Origin: Ochromonas danica | Lineage: Eukaryota; Sar; Chrysophyceae; Chromulinales; Chromulinaceae | Assembly (NCBI GenBank): GCA_015146655.1 | Contig: VKHL01000033.1 | Span: 62,001 to 126,000, forward strand | Reading direction: 5' to 3' | DNA: 64,000 nucleotides | In this document: piece by piece, positions 33,485-44,721 of the stretch | Layout: every line of letters begins with the position of its first letter | Position numbering within the stretch: position 1 is the stretch's first letter | Notes under the pieces: generated by a model | Databases searched by the model: none | What the model was told of the DNA's origin: nothing | Seen by the model: only the letters and a program-made list of their open reading frames with translations | Made by a program: the position numbers and the translations under genes

Positions 33485-34551
33485 GGTATATTTATTGACA
33501 TCGAAGGAGAATTTATTCTTATCTTTTTTCCCTCCATCCAAAATCCCAGCAGACTGCAGAAACGTAACCCAAAACCAGTTTATGCCGAGAGGTTCAAATT
33601 TCCTCACTTCTAGACTTGTTTACCGATTTTCGTGCTCTAGTCGTGGAAAAATTGATTTCGTTGGAAGTATTGATTTTTTTCGTTTTCTCGGATTTTCGGA
33701 GACTTTACGATGGTTGAAACTCCTGTTTGTTGACTTTCCCCATTTGGACTTTCTATTCCAGTTGGCGAGGGAAACAATAATAACCACGAGTTGCTAGTTG
33801 AAGCGGGGAAAGTCGAAAAACAGGAGTTTCAACCTGTGGTACGGTCTCCGAAAATCCGAGAAAACGAAAAAAATCAATACTTCCAACCAAATCAATTTTT
33901 CCACGACCAGTGCTGTTTCTGATGCTACAAACCGGATTTATTATCTTCTTAAGCTAAACAAAGTATCGCAATTGGGACCTTGCAAGAGGTTTTCAGTGGA
34001 AACGACAATATCGACATTGTAGGTATACGAAGATTCGGCATGGATATGGTGCTTCTTCGGCATCGTGCATGGACATTAATTTTGATGAATGTTCTCAAGG
34101 ATTATGATTAATATATACTATCCTTATAGTATCTAGATTAAGATTTAGGAACCGGTAGCTTTTTGTAAGCCATCTCGAAAGCAACCTGTCAACCTGTCCC
34201 CATCGGGACAAAATAAACCGCAAAATAGTCCAATTAAATCTGGCCAACAAGGCAGAGAAAAAGGCGCACTATTCTAACCATCGCAGCCAAAGGTAATTCG
34301 AAGCAAATCACGTAGAATGTCCTGATATCCAAAGCAAGATTGCAGTGTCCTGATATTTGTTGGTCTCGTACACCCTGAGCCACCAGAGAGGCGATTCAGC
34401 ATGACCGGAGGTAGCCCTGTCTAGCCACTGCGCAAGGTATTGGTTGCCTAGTATTTACGTTCGCCACTTTAAGTTGGGTCAACAGGCTGAGAATGCCAGC
34501 AGAATAAAAGGCGCATTGCTCTTCAATTAGAACGAGATTAAGTGAGAAACC
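33485..34551. other. Spacer between the two MFS copies
   Basis: The spacer holds foldback repeat 2. A segment at about 34057-34118 resembles 36305-36367 upstream of copy B (shared ATCGTGCATG, TTAATT and GAATGTTCT blocks), a remnant of a longer original duplication. The rest shows no gene. Confidence 0.6.
33640..33907. repeat. Foldback inverted repeat 2 (about 102 bp arms)
   Basis: Left arm 33640-33741 and right arm 33805-33907 are roughly 90 percent complementary around a 63 bp spacer. The best-matched part contains TTGGAAGTATTGATTTTTTT then CGTTTTCTCGGATTTTCGGA. It sits about 155 bp upstream of MFS copy A's start and has no counterpart upstream of copy B. Confidence 0.9.
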
Positions 34552-35940
34552 TCAACGCTTGGAATGATAGCCAGTCAAAGCAATGCCTTCAATATCTTCT
34601 TCTTCTTCATCACCACGACATTGTGTCAGAGACACTTCTTCACCACCTTCAGCTGCCAGTTGTGCATAACCATCTCCCGAAGAACTTCCACCACCATTAT
34701 TCTCACTCACTACAACAACATTATCCGGAGCTGCAAATATGCAGGCGAAAATAGAGAGAACAAGCGAACATAAGGCGAGCATCCCACTCATCTCAAATAA
34801 CCAGACAGCTCCATAACTATCATACACAAAGCCACCAATCAAGGCTCCAACTCCACCACCAAGACCCGAATGCAGTCCTTTAAGTAAAGCTTGCATAGTC
34901 CCATGGCAATCAGGAGGAGAGATCCTGTTGGCATACGTGCAAGACACACTCCACATCACTGCAAACGTCAACCCATGAAGCATCTCACAAGGTAACACTG
35001 CCCAAGGATGTCGCAAAGAGGAGTAATAAGAGAAGCGTACTACGAATGCTAACTGTGTCACAGCCAACATCTTCCATGTGCCATAGCGTTGATGGAGACG
35101 TCCTGCTATCTGAAACATCGGTACTTCAGCAGCACAAGTGATGAAACGAGAGATGCCCATCACAAGTCCACTACCTCCCAACTGTTTTAATCGAAGGAAG
35201 AGGAAGGAGTCAATCACACCACTTCCAACTCCTGACAGAAACACTATGAGGCTAAATATAAGCACAGCAGGGTGTTCTTTTATCACATTACCCATTGCAG
35301 TGACCACTTTGGAATTGTTATTAGTTTTGCTGTTTTCGCTTGTGTGGTTTGTTTTCTGTTCACTTTTGGGGTCATCATGTGTTGCTGATTCTACTGTCTT
35401 GTATAACAAGCCAGCGTAGATATAAACCGTCACGATGAAAAGCCCAACATGGATATAGAATATGTTGGCAAAAGAAGCCAGGCTGTGATCCTGGGTGATG
35501 GCCCCTCCCAGGAAGGAGAAAATGCCATAGCCGATGGCTCCCCATAGTCGCATCTCTCCATATCGTGTCTTGTCTGACAGACTATGAATCACCATAGCAT
35601 CGACCTGTGGACTAATAGGGGCACGGAAAGTGGAGGCTGCCAGAACAATCAGGAAAGTTGAGAGAAAAGTAGAAGGTAGTAGCATCGCTAAGGTGGCGAT
35701 TGTGGAATAGACCAAGGCAGTGATCACTACTTCATTATGGAGATCAAAAGCATCTCCAAAGGCTGCAAAGATGGGTGCCATCACAAAAGAACAGATATTC
35801 GGGAGCATAGTCAAAATACCAATCCTTGTCTTACTCATCGATAAAACTTCAAAAAAGACCGGTGTATAAGGCATGAGTATACCATAACCAGAGAATAAGA
35901 CAAAGTACAGGGCTTTATAGAGGATAAAGATGATCTCCAT
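34552..35940 (-). CDS. MFS transporter (MFSD6/MFS_1-like), copy B
   Basis: This copy encodes 462 residues and aligns with copy A at a constant offset of 2456 bp without any gap. Differences I can see are confined to the last 40 codons (for example AVEVDEEV in A versus AAEGGEEV here) and to upstream sequence. The match begins about 36 bp before the ATG, directly after an AG in both copies, and ends at the stop. Function as for copy A. Near-identity at silent sites points to recent duplication or gene conversion. Confidence 0.83.
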   Translation of the reverse strand: MEIIFILYKALYFVLFSGYGILMPYTPVFFEVLSMSKTRIGILTMLPNICSFVMAPIFAAFGDAFDLHNEVVITALVYSTIATLAMLLPSTFLSTFLIVLAASTFRAPISPQVDAMVIHSLSDKTRYGEMRLWGAIGYGIFSFLGGAITQDHSLASFANIFYIHVGLFIVTVYIYAGLLYKTVESATHDDPKSEQKTNHTSENSKTNNNSKVVTAMGNVIKEHPAVLIFSLIVFLSGVGSGVIDSFLFLRLKQLGGSGLVMGISRFITCAAEVPMFQIAGRLHQRYGTWKMLAVTQLAFVVRFSYYSSLRHPWAVLPCEMLHGLTFAVMWSVSCTYANRISPPDCHGTMQALLKGLHSGLGGGVGALIGGFVYDSYGAVWLFEMSGMLALCSLVLSIFACIFAAPDNVVVVSENNGGGSSSGDGYAQLAAEGGEEVSLTQCRGDEEEEDIEGIALTGYHSKR

Positions 35941-36364
35941 GGTATATTTATTGACATCGAAGGAGAATTTGTTCTTGGATTGCAGATCCCGTCGATCAGC
36001 ACAGCACAGCAGCAACCACAAACAAAAACAGTTTATCTGGAGTGTGAAAGTGCCTTGACTACTTATAAAACCTGGACAATGGTTATAAAACAATGGTTAT
36101 GAGATATTTATTGTACCATACCAGGGTTGCTAAAAGCCTTCATTTGGATGGACATTTATCGGTGGTTACGGTTGTTCGAGATATGAGTTTTTTTTTTCAG
36201 TGGAGTGCGTCCCTGTAGTTTTCTATCTATGATTACCCAAGAATGAACAATAATAGACAAGCACCAAGTATCAGCAAATATATGGTGGAGAAGAGAGTTT
36301 CTCCAATATCGTGCATGAGCATATTAATTCCAATGAATGTTCTTAAGAATGAAGATTAGCATAT
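35941..36364. other. Spacer upstream of MFS copy B
   Basis: The spacer contains a 13-bp near-tandem (ACAATGGTTATAA twice, near 36076-36100) and a poly-T run near 36188. Degenerate similarity to 34057-34118 lies close to the FKBP stop. Confidence 0.45.
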
Positions 36365-37049
36365 CTACAAAGCAAAAGGATCTTCTTGCCGCCTCTCACG
36401 CAGAATTCGCTCTGCAGATCCAATAGAAGAGAATGTAAGCAATTCTAATTCGAAGAGGACGGTGCTCTTGGGTGGGATGATAGGAGGAAACCCTTTGTCG
36501 CCATAAGCATACTATACATGGAAAAGTTAGCAGAATAAAGGGAAAATATATGGATGGATGGAGCGCTGGTCACCTCAGGTGGAATGACAAGACGAGCTAT
36601 CGTCCCTCTTGATAGTAAAGGCAAGATCATCTCAATCCCTGAAATAACTTGACCAGCACCAAGAATGAAATGTAAAGGTTGGCCTCTTTTAGAAGAGTTA
36701 TCAAAACAAGTTCCATCTTCTAGATAAGCTGAATAATGTCTTGATAACAAAGTGAGAGAGAAGAAATTGATTCAGACGTAGTCGTCTAGGCAGCATAATA
36801 ACAACAGGATATTTCATCTTACATGGCAATGGAGTCACTATACTTTGGAAAGTTCACTAATAGAGAAAAAAGAAGCAAGTTAGTTGATTGTCATTTAACG
36901 TGTCGTTTCGGTGGCATCCACATCGTCATACCTGCATCTCCAGCTTTGATGACTTTAAGTTGGAAAAGTTGTTCTAAATTACGATTTTCTTCTTCCGCTT
37001 TTTGCTTTTCTTGCTTTTCTTGAAATGCTCGAGCACGAGCTAAGGCCAT
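36365..37049 (-). CDS. FKBP-type peptidyl-prolyl isomerase
   Basis: Exons 37049-36932, 36856-36823, 36739-36574 and 36511-36365 join in phase to 154 residues. After a basic helical leader ([20 protein letters not shown]), a single FKBP domain shows [58 protein letters not shown] and [10 protein letters not shown]. Catalytic-pocket positions Y, F, D, V/I and the YAYG turn are present. It catalyses cis-trans isomerisation of prolyl bonds. There is no signal peptide, so it is cytosolic or nuclear. The short 34 bp exon 2 was found by reading phase across GTAAGA-like donors. Confidence 0.92.
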
Positions 37050-37231
37050 CACTCACTTCAAGCAAAACAGTAGAAACCTAGACCAGTCTAGTCGTCTATT
37101 TTTTTTGTTTGTTTTCCTTTTCTTCTCATCCCATCCGTTGCACATTCCAAAATAAAAAACAGCTGTTTTTCAATAAGTTGTTTTTCTTTCTCGGCAGTGA
37201 GAGGTTTGGGTGAATAAATTACTATCTACAA

Positions 37232-39729
37232 ATGAAGATGACTTCTGACAATCAAATCGTCAGTCAAAGTCGTTTTAAAAGAGTATGGGATCAATCTATT
37301 GCTTATTATGGACCTAAAGGTTAGCTTTTTTTCGTGATGTTTTTTCCAGCTTTGAAAATAGATCCAATATTGACTTGACATGTTCTTCTACACATTCGTA
37401 ACACAACATTTGTTAGCGGGTGGAGCTTGGCTAGGGCTTGCTTGTGGAACAGTCTTATTAGAACCTATACTTCTAGCAGAAGGAAAAGGATACTCACCAA
37501 AGGTTATTGTAGATTATGTCTTCTCGGCATTAAAGTCATTCCATATCTTTGATGTTGAACAACGAGTTATGGCATGGCAACTCAAACAACAACAACACCA
37601 ACTGCAATCACAACTACCACCAAAGAGTTATATGCCAAGGATATTGAAAACCTTGTCAACATTACGAAGATCTAGTGGATGGTATGGTCTAGTGTGAATG
37701 TTCTCATTTTATCATGTTAATGATGGTTTTATCTGGTTCTTGTATTTGACTGTTTGTGTTGAAACTCTCTTGTCTATTGTCACATAGGATACTCGTTGGG
37801 TCATTACTAACTCATTTCTTAGTTCGTAAGTCATTTCTACTATTTCTTTGTTGCAGTGTAGACTATTATCGCAGTTAATATTCGTGATGCAGTGTATAGC
37901 CAGGAAATGGTGAAAGATGAGGAAATGCTTTCTCTGGGACGTGCTCCTATACCACTCTCTCAACTCTTTCCACAAAGTTCTAAGATAACTTTAAAGTTGT
38001 TACCTATCCAATCTATAAAATATCGTTTACAGGAGAGTTCACCATTAGAAGCTGTCTTGATCAGTCGATCTACACTTCAAGGTCGATCGATACCACTTGT
38101 TCTAGCTCATCAACCTCTTCGATTATTTGGTTACTATCTTGATCGAGATTTTGGTGAGTTCATTTGTTAAACTGTTTGATTTTTTTATTGTCTTTCCCTA
38201 ATGTGTCTTCAGCCCCTGCAATTCTTAGTGAAGGTTTAATTCGTCATTTTGAAGCTGTTGATCAATCGCAATTGCCTTGGTATCAGCATATTTACATGTT
38301 TCTGGGAAAATTATTTCACTCTTCTAATTCTTGGGCATTGATTAAACAAGGTCAAATTATTCTTCATTCTTATGATGACGAACGAAAGCCTGGAACAGGC
38401 TCACACAGTCGGTCATTCTATCAAGAAGGTGTAACTTTCGCTATGGAATTATTGACCTCTCTATCTACAATTTTGCGGGAAAGACGTCATCCACCCACTT
38501 CTTCAGCTGAGGCAATTAGTTTACATCATTTCCATCTCGGTTGGCAATTTAATAACACTGCGATGATCAAGTCTATTTCCCAACATACGATTCATAATGT
38601 TGGTGGTTACCTTGAAGAACAACAAGAGAGACTTGTTAAAATATTCTGTCCCCTATTGTTGGATTCGAAATTAACTTGCCAGTCTGTGTACGGTGATGGA
38701 AGTGCTGTTGATGAGAATAAAGAAGGAGCTGTAGACAATTTACTAGAGTGGCAGAAAGTACTGCTAAAGTTGGCTTTTGCAGGATATTCTCAAGAAAGCA
38801 TGGAAATGAATAGTTTCCCTTCACAGACGGGCTCTGCTGGCAGAGACAATACGGAAAGAAATTACATATTGCAATATAATTTACATAGTCTTGATGGTCG
38901 TCCATTGCTATTGAATCTGGTAATGCTGCAATTGATTCGATTGCAACATTTATATTTTGCAAATTCTCTTCCAGTATCTTTCTTGCCCATTGTTGAAAAA
39001 AGTAAAACCCAACCTTTACCAGAAGTCCTGGATTCAAGACAACTTTCACGAATACCTTCATCGACTGCCTCGGATGATCTCATTTCTTCTATCTTCGCTT
39101 TAGACTTCTTATTCCAAGGCTTAGAACAAGTGGGAAGAGCAGTTCGGAATGTTGTTAGTGGATTGATGGATATTGCGAGCCTATATCTGACCATTTCCAT
39201 CCCAACGACAGTTAATGGACGTCTTCCTTCCACTAATTTAGAAGTGTTTGTAGATCCTGAATCAAGTGATTTGTCGACTTCTGTACTCCCTTCGGTGATC
39301 TTTCCAATAAATCGGTCGACCACTATCACACAGTATCTTTTACAGGGACTGTATTTGTTAGGTGTTGATTTGCAATATGATTGGACCACTCTTGAAGCTC
39401 AACAATTGCTACCCTCCACGTCACTCCTGCCTGTCATTATGCCAGCTCATCATGATGTTACTCGTGCTACTGACCAAGATGAGAAGATGAACAAGAAAGT
39501 AAAAATGATCCTGACTATTGCAAAAGATCCAACTTGGCTGCAATATCGTGTACGATCTTTGTCACAACAATTTCCAGGTCATCCTATATGTGGTGTACTA
39601 ACTTCTCCTGGAAAGCAATCTGCATCGGCATTAGAAGAAGTGAATGGACAGTTACCCAAACAGGTCGTGCTTGTTAGTGTGGATGAAGTTATGGAACAGG
39701 CATGGAAGCACTTAGAAAGATCACTTTAA
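37232..39729 (+). CDS. Unrecognised 723-residue protein, possible C2-like strand region
   Basis: The model uses four exons: 37232-37319, 37417-37691, 37862-38153 and 38213-39729. All join in phase, but the exon 2 donor (CTA then GTGTGA) is weak, and the alternative is two genes, one ending at 37697. Exon 3 reads TIIAVNIRDAVYS then LGRAPIPLSQLFPQSSKITL, resembling the last strands of a C2 domain. The large last exon is hydrophobic-helical without clear membrane spans (YQHIYMFLGKLFHSSNSWAL, FHLGWQFNNTAMIKS, LQLIRLQHLYFA). No family recognised. A conserved trafficking or scaffold role is only a guess. Confidence 0.55.
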
Positions 39730-40109
39730 CTCATTCTTCAAGACCTAATACTTTTTTGTGTGTTTGTGTCTTGTGTGAAAATATCGTAATTGTTAAGATA
39801 CCGTACGTAATCAAGACGATGCGTTGTGTTAATTTACTGTAATTTGAATGCAATGCATTCAATGCAATGCAACACAGACGAAGCTTGTAAAAGTCCACTT
39901 TTCGTACTTATAAACCCTCTAATCATAAATTTGCCCGTCCAACCTTCGCATTCTTCTGCTGCTATCTCTTTAGTCCCACCTCTTCCAATTCCATCCATGA
40001 ATGACAAACTGGAAATGATCCAGTGAAAAGTCAGACAGCAAAATTAAATCATCATTTTAATCCTATTCCAACTTGGCGGACAGCATTTTAAACCTTTTTT
40101 TTTCTTTCA
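39730..40109. promoter_or_regulatory. Spacer upstream of histidine kinase copy 1
   Basis: Contains a short ATGCAATGCATTCAATGCAA repeat near 39848 and a pyrimidine tract just before the ATG. The last 20 or so bases before the ATG (AGCATTTT ... TTTCTTTCA) are shared with copy 2. Confidence 0.45.
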
Positions 40110-42777
40110 ATGATTCTCCCAAGTTCTACTCTAGTCACCGACCTGGTGGACTTTGCCTCTTCCACAGAAATAGATAATCAAGTCAGTGAAAATGTGGATT
40201 ATTTCCTCCGTTTAAGAGACAAGAGCCTGAAGTCTCCCTATGAATATTTCAATAGCAGTAGTCAGACCATGTCTTCTTTGTTGTTGCTGATCAGTGCTTT
40301 GAGCTTAATCAGCATTGCCTTCACGACAGTGCTGGGAATGTCGTTGGATTATAGCACTAATAATGTTAGTCAAATTGTGTCGGCTGTGGTTCTTGCTTCC
40401 ACGAATGTATTTTTATGGGTCTTCTACTATCGCTTGCGAGGCAAGGTGAATAGTAGCGGCCAAGCCAAAAGCCTCTCTGACTCTTGCAGGAGACATATAC
40501 GCAGAATACTTATGATGACTACAATGATAGTGCAATGCTTGTGCTGTTATAATATGATTAACAAGACGGTCAATGGTCAATGTAACAGTGACAAACTGTA
40601 TAAAAACTGGAATTGCAATCCGCTAGCCACTGCCAATGCCATTCCCTTCGAGATGTCCATCTTGGTGATGTTTTGTCCATTGATTTACTGTGTTGGCGTA
40701 AGAGGGTCAGGGTTCTCATTCACGATACTCTTGTGGGTGATCGGAATGGCTACGTTGATATTCAGTATCGTTTACAGCAACGCGACGGAGTCCATCTTGG
40801 GTTTGATAACCTACGCTGTGTTTAGTTTGGTTGTTCTGATCGAGTCAAAGAAAGAGAACTATTTCCTATTCTTCTCTCATCTAAAGCTTCAAGAAACCCT
40901 TCGCGTACGAGAGAAAGCAGCGGATGAAGCGAATGCACAGGAAATGAGACACATGATCGCGAATGTGGCCCATGACCTGAAGACGGTAAGCCATATGATA
41001 ATGCTATGCTGATTCCTTCTGGTGTTAATTTGCGGTTAATGCTGGTGGTGGTGGTGCTATGTGATTGTTGCAGCCTTTAGCTTCTTTTCTGGGTGGGATT
41101 GAGTTTATCTCTCAGATTACTTCTGAGTTAAGTCAACGGCAGAGAACGAATACTGCGGATTGTTTATCGTCAAGCGAGATGATGGATGCGATTTCTTCCA
41201 TCACATCGTGCATTACGAGCATGCGCAATACGAACTCCTTCATGTTGATGACGATCAATCGTTGCATTGACTACACGAAGGCATCGAAAGGTCTGAAGCT
41301 GGTTCCGAAATATGAGACGATTGACTTGATGGAGACATTGTCTCTTCCTTTGAACTGCATGAAGGATATCCAGCAACGAGTTTCGATCGTATTGGAGCCT
41401 TTGTCAAGAGACATTTGTTCTCATGTGATCACAGACAAGCAATGGCTGCAAGAGAATGTGTTATGTTTGTTGAGCAATGCAGTGAAATATTCGAATGATG
41501 GCACAGTGACAGTAGCTGTGAAGCGTATAGGATGCAGTTCCGATAGCACTTTGACGGCGAACTCGTTATTTAATGCTTCTCCAGCCACCAGTTCGAGAAG
41601 GGATGCCAGCGCTGGATCACTGCCTTGCTCTCCCAAGGGATGTGCTTCTTCCAATCGAAGAGGAGACTCGAATGGATCTATTGCGAGTCGATCGAACAGA
41701 TATAGCAATGCTCCGCCCGACGATCCGCAAGATAAAGAGCCAGAGTACCTTCGATTCGAGGTGGAGGATCATGGTATAGGGTTGTCGGAAGAAGCAATCA
41801 CAACTTTATTCTCTCCTTTCAAGCAAGCACAGCGCTTGGCAGGTGGCACAGGATTGGGTCTGTTTTCTCTTTCGAAACGCATCGATGCGTTAAATGGAGA
41901 GTGTGGGGTGGAGAAGAGAAGAGATGGAAGACAAGGATCGTTGTTTTGGTTTCAGATCCCTTATCGAGCTGATATACAAGCTTCGAAGATGTCGCTGACT
42001 CCATTGGCAAGGTCAAGAGCATCTTCATTAAGCAAAGTTAATGTTGTCGCCAAGACGATCTTCTCCAATCGTAATGGCAGTATCTACAGTGTGGGTGAAT
42101 TGATGGATTTTGATGCAACAGCTCCACTCTCTGTACCATCTTCTCCTAGTCGTGCAAATGAGTTCGTTTTGGAGAGCTCCAGTATTCGCGTGCCGGTGCT
42201 GAATATCTTGGTTGTGGACGATTCTCCTGCTATTTTGAAGATGACCTCGATGATCTTGTGCAGGCACAAGCATCACGTGACCACGGCAACGAATGGTGCT
42301 GAGGCCGTGAAGAGAGTGATTGAGAGGGTGAAGAGTGTGGGCAAGGCATTTGATGTGGTGTTGATGGACTTGCAAATGCCCGTGATGGATGGTTTGGAAG
42401 CCACGAGAAGGCTGAGAGCAATGGAAGCTTCCGGATCATGGGGATCTGGCAAGTTGAGTAGTCCCTTGCAAGCGATAGTGCGCACAATGAGTCGCATGAC
42501 GTTTCCTCAACCAATTCCTTCCCGCTATAGAGGTAGCTTCGATGAGAAGACAGAGCAACCAAGCTTAGCTGTTCATCGTCGTTCATCGGCAGAGATCTTG
42601 GGTAGTGTATATAATGTGATTATTGGAGTGTCCGCCAATTCTGATGTGGACACTGCCAATGAAGCATACAAAATGGGTGTCGATGGATTTATGGCGAAGC
42701 CTTTCTCGTTAGATATGTTCTATCGAACATATGATGAGATTCTGGAGGCTCGCGGTAAGGCCCTCTTGATTTCTTAG
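40110..42777 (+). CDS. Transmembrane hybrid histidine kinase, copy 1
   Basis: Exons 40110-40985 and 41074-42777 give 859 residues. Six hydrophobic segments occupy residues 55-245, with an extracytosolic loop holding Cys159 and Cys169 and an NKT site. The HisKA phospho-acceptor is His288 in NVAHDLKT, continuing across the intron as PLASFLGG. The HATPase domain shows LLSNAVKYSNDG (N box), EVEDHGIGL (G1) and GGTGLGL (G2). A Ser-rich insert sits inside the ATPase domain. A receiver domain follows (ILVVDDSP, VVLMDLQMPVMDG with the Asp acceptor, IIGVSANSD, MAKPFS), split by a roughly 70-residue Ser-rich insert. The ligand is unknown. It is inverted relative to copy 2 at 60238-62929. Confidence 0.93.
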
Positions 42778-43748
42778 TTGTGAAGATGGTTTGGTTCGTT
42801 TTATTCTTGATTACCCATCATTGTTGCTTTTCTCATCTTCGGAGATTTATCATGAACAACTTGAACCGACGCTTCGTCTCAGTGGTATCTGGAGGATGAT
42901 AGGATCCACAGGACCTATTAATTACGTTTACGTTTTCTTTTTCGTTTTCGTTTTTCTCTAATCATATTGCTATCATGTTGTATTGCCAGTGTCTGAGCTA
43001 TTTGAAAACTCCAAGTTCAGAATCAAAACCTGGTGGTTTGAAATCAGGCATAATATTCTACTATTGATGTTAGATATCTGGAAATCTTGTGTTTGATAAT
43101 TATCATTGCATAACAAGTTGACTCGGCTTATGAAGCCAATCAATGTGCATTTCCATAGACAATTCTGTGGATATTATATTGGTGTTAGCTCCGTTTTCTT
43201 TCAGGCTTTGAAATGTGAATTTCCGTGGACAATTCTGTGGATATTATATTGATGTTAGCTCCGTTTTCTTTCAGACTTTGACTTGTGGCTTGTTCGGACA
43301 GCAAAACTTAACATGCAGAAGAAGGTACTATCTGCTGGCTGTTTTTGTGGCGAGTAGTGACTAAGTTGAGAATGGGGAATGGTTCCATTGTGGTTTAGCA
43401 ATGATAGCGTTCCCATCCATAACTTGTCTTGTTAATACCTAACAGCCAACATGCGGTTTTACTCCTTAAAGCCTTCCAATATCTCTTTGAGATTTGGGTT
43501 TTGTCTTCAACAAAATGCCATTATACGAATAGAATGACGACTTTCAATCTTCTCACCAAATAGTCTAGCAGTGAAACACACTCTCGATCTCGAAATGTGT
43601 ACTCGAGATGCTCTCTTGCGAAACTCGCATTTGCAGAGTTACTAGTTATTCACACAGGAGAGAGAGAAGACTCGACTGCTGGGATCGCTGGGAAATTCTC
43701 GGACGCGACCCAAATGCAACACAAACATTCTAAGCCCTGCTTGTCGAA
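42778..43748. other. Spacer with a 66-bp tandem duplication
   Basis: CG/T-rich tract at 42925-42960 (TTTTCTTTTTCGTTTTCG), then the tandem repeat listed separately. Nothing else recognised. Confidence 0.5.
43148..43281. repeat. Tandem duplication, two units of about 66 bp
   Basis: Both units contain GACAATTCTGTGGATATTAT and ATTGRTGTTAGCTCCG, then TTTTCTTTCAGRCTTTG. The copies differ at a few positions. Confidence 0.85.
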
Positions 43749-44459
43749 ATGGACGGTTATTCTATCTTCACACACATTGGGGCTATCAATGCGGATAAGT
43801 CGCTGTTCAGGGTGGCAGAAATGAGAAGTCAAGTGCGAAATGGGCTGCTTACTTTTTGTTCTGCTCCTGGTGTACTGAAGTCACCCGATTTGCTCACCAT
43901 TACGGAGGTTCCTTCGCTCCCGCAAGCCGAGGCATTAGTTCTTCTATCAAGACAGACACTGAATGCACCGTACAACTGTGAAATCAAGAAAGTTCAGAAC
44001 AATGATTTCACACTATTACTCTGGGATGTTCGACGTTTTACCCCCACCATAAAGCAACCTAAGACACATTCCACCCGTTTCCTGCCCAAGGCACTGCAGT
44101 GCAATGTTACTGGACGTGTTCATTTATGTGCTGCCGTCCATCGCGAGAGAGGCCAGCATCCCCGCACCTTTGAGGCCATGTTGAGGAGTTTTGATGGATA
44201 TGAGGAGCACGACCATGTTCACGTGTTTGGTGATTTGAATGCAAGGAATGACCTCCTTTGTCGATATTTCCCTCAGACTAGCTTTAACATCGGAATTGTC
44301 GACGATATCGTCACGACACAAGCCGGCCGCCAGTGTGACAACGTTATTTGGGACGATAACTTGGCCTTCGATTCTGCGGATGTGCTGATTAACCCCTTTT
44401 GCGGCTTAACCCACTACCCTATTCAATCTTTTTCATACATGGGTGATTTCAAGTGTTAA
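43749..44459 (+). CDS. Orphan endonuclease/exonuclease/phosphatase (EEP) fold ORF
   Basis: An intronless 236-residue frame. LLTFCSAPGVLKSPDLLTIT then EVPSL fits the EEP region around the metal-binding Glu (PDxxxxxE). HVHVFGDLNARNDLL matches the GDxNxR catalytic block. LTHYPIQ stands where the closing SDH motif is expected, keeping the His. The family includes AP endonucleases, phosphatases and LINE endonucleases; GDLNAR resembles the LINE group. No reverse transcriptase follows. Base composition is richer in GC than the AT-rich neighbours. It could be a 5' piece of a LINE, a domesticated endonuclease, or a host EEP gene lacking its first exon. Confidence 0.55.
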   Translation: MDGYSIFTHIGAINADKSLFRVAEMRSQVRNGLLTFCSAPGVLKSPDLLTITEVPSLPQAEALVLLSRQTLNAPYNCEIKKVQNNDFTLLLWDVRRFTPTIKQPKTHSTRFLPKALQCNVTGRVHLCAAVHRERGQHPRTFEAMLRSFDGYEEHDHVHVFGDLNARNDLLCRYFPQTSFNIGIVDDIVTTQAGRQCDNVIWDDNLAFDSADVLINPFCGLTHYPIQSFSYMGDFKC

Positions 44460-44721
44460 AGTTTAGTTTTGTGTGTCTATTAATCCTAAGTTCTTTTCCT
44501 GGCAGCACTGTAATAGTGCGTTTCGACTCTACAGATATACGTTGCCCATTAAATAAAATTACAGTGAAATGGAACAAACGTTGCATTGAAGTGGAGATAG
44601 TGAAACTCAGGAAAAGGTTAATAAAAGATGCTCTTTAATATAGATGAAGAAGATTTTTCATTTGAAATGGCTATTGCAGATAACAGACACTATTTAGAAA
44701 CACAAGCTATTCATTTCATAT

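Noticed and set aside
34140-34540. Possible degraded gene between the MFS copies
   Set aside because: No open frame or recognisable motif; only fragmentary similarity upstream of the twin copy.
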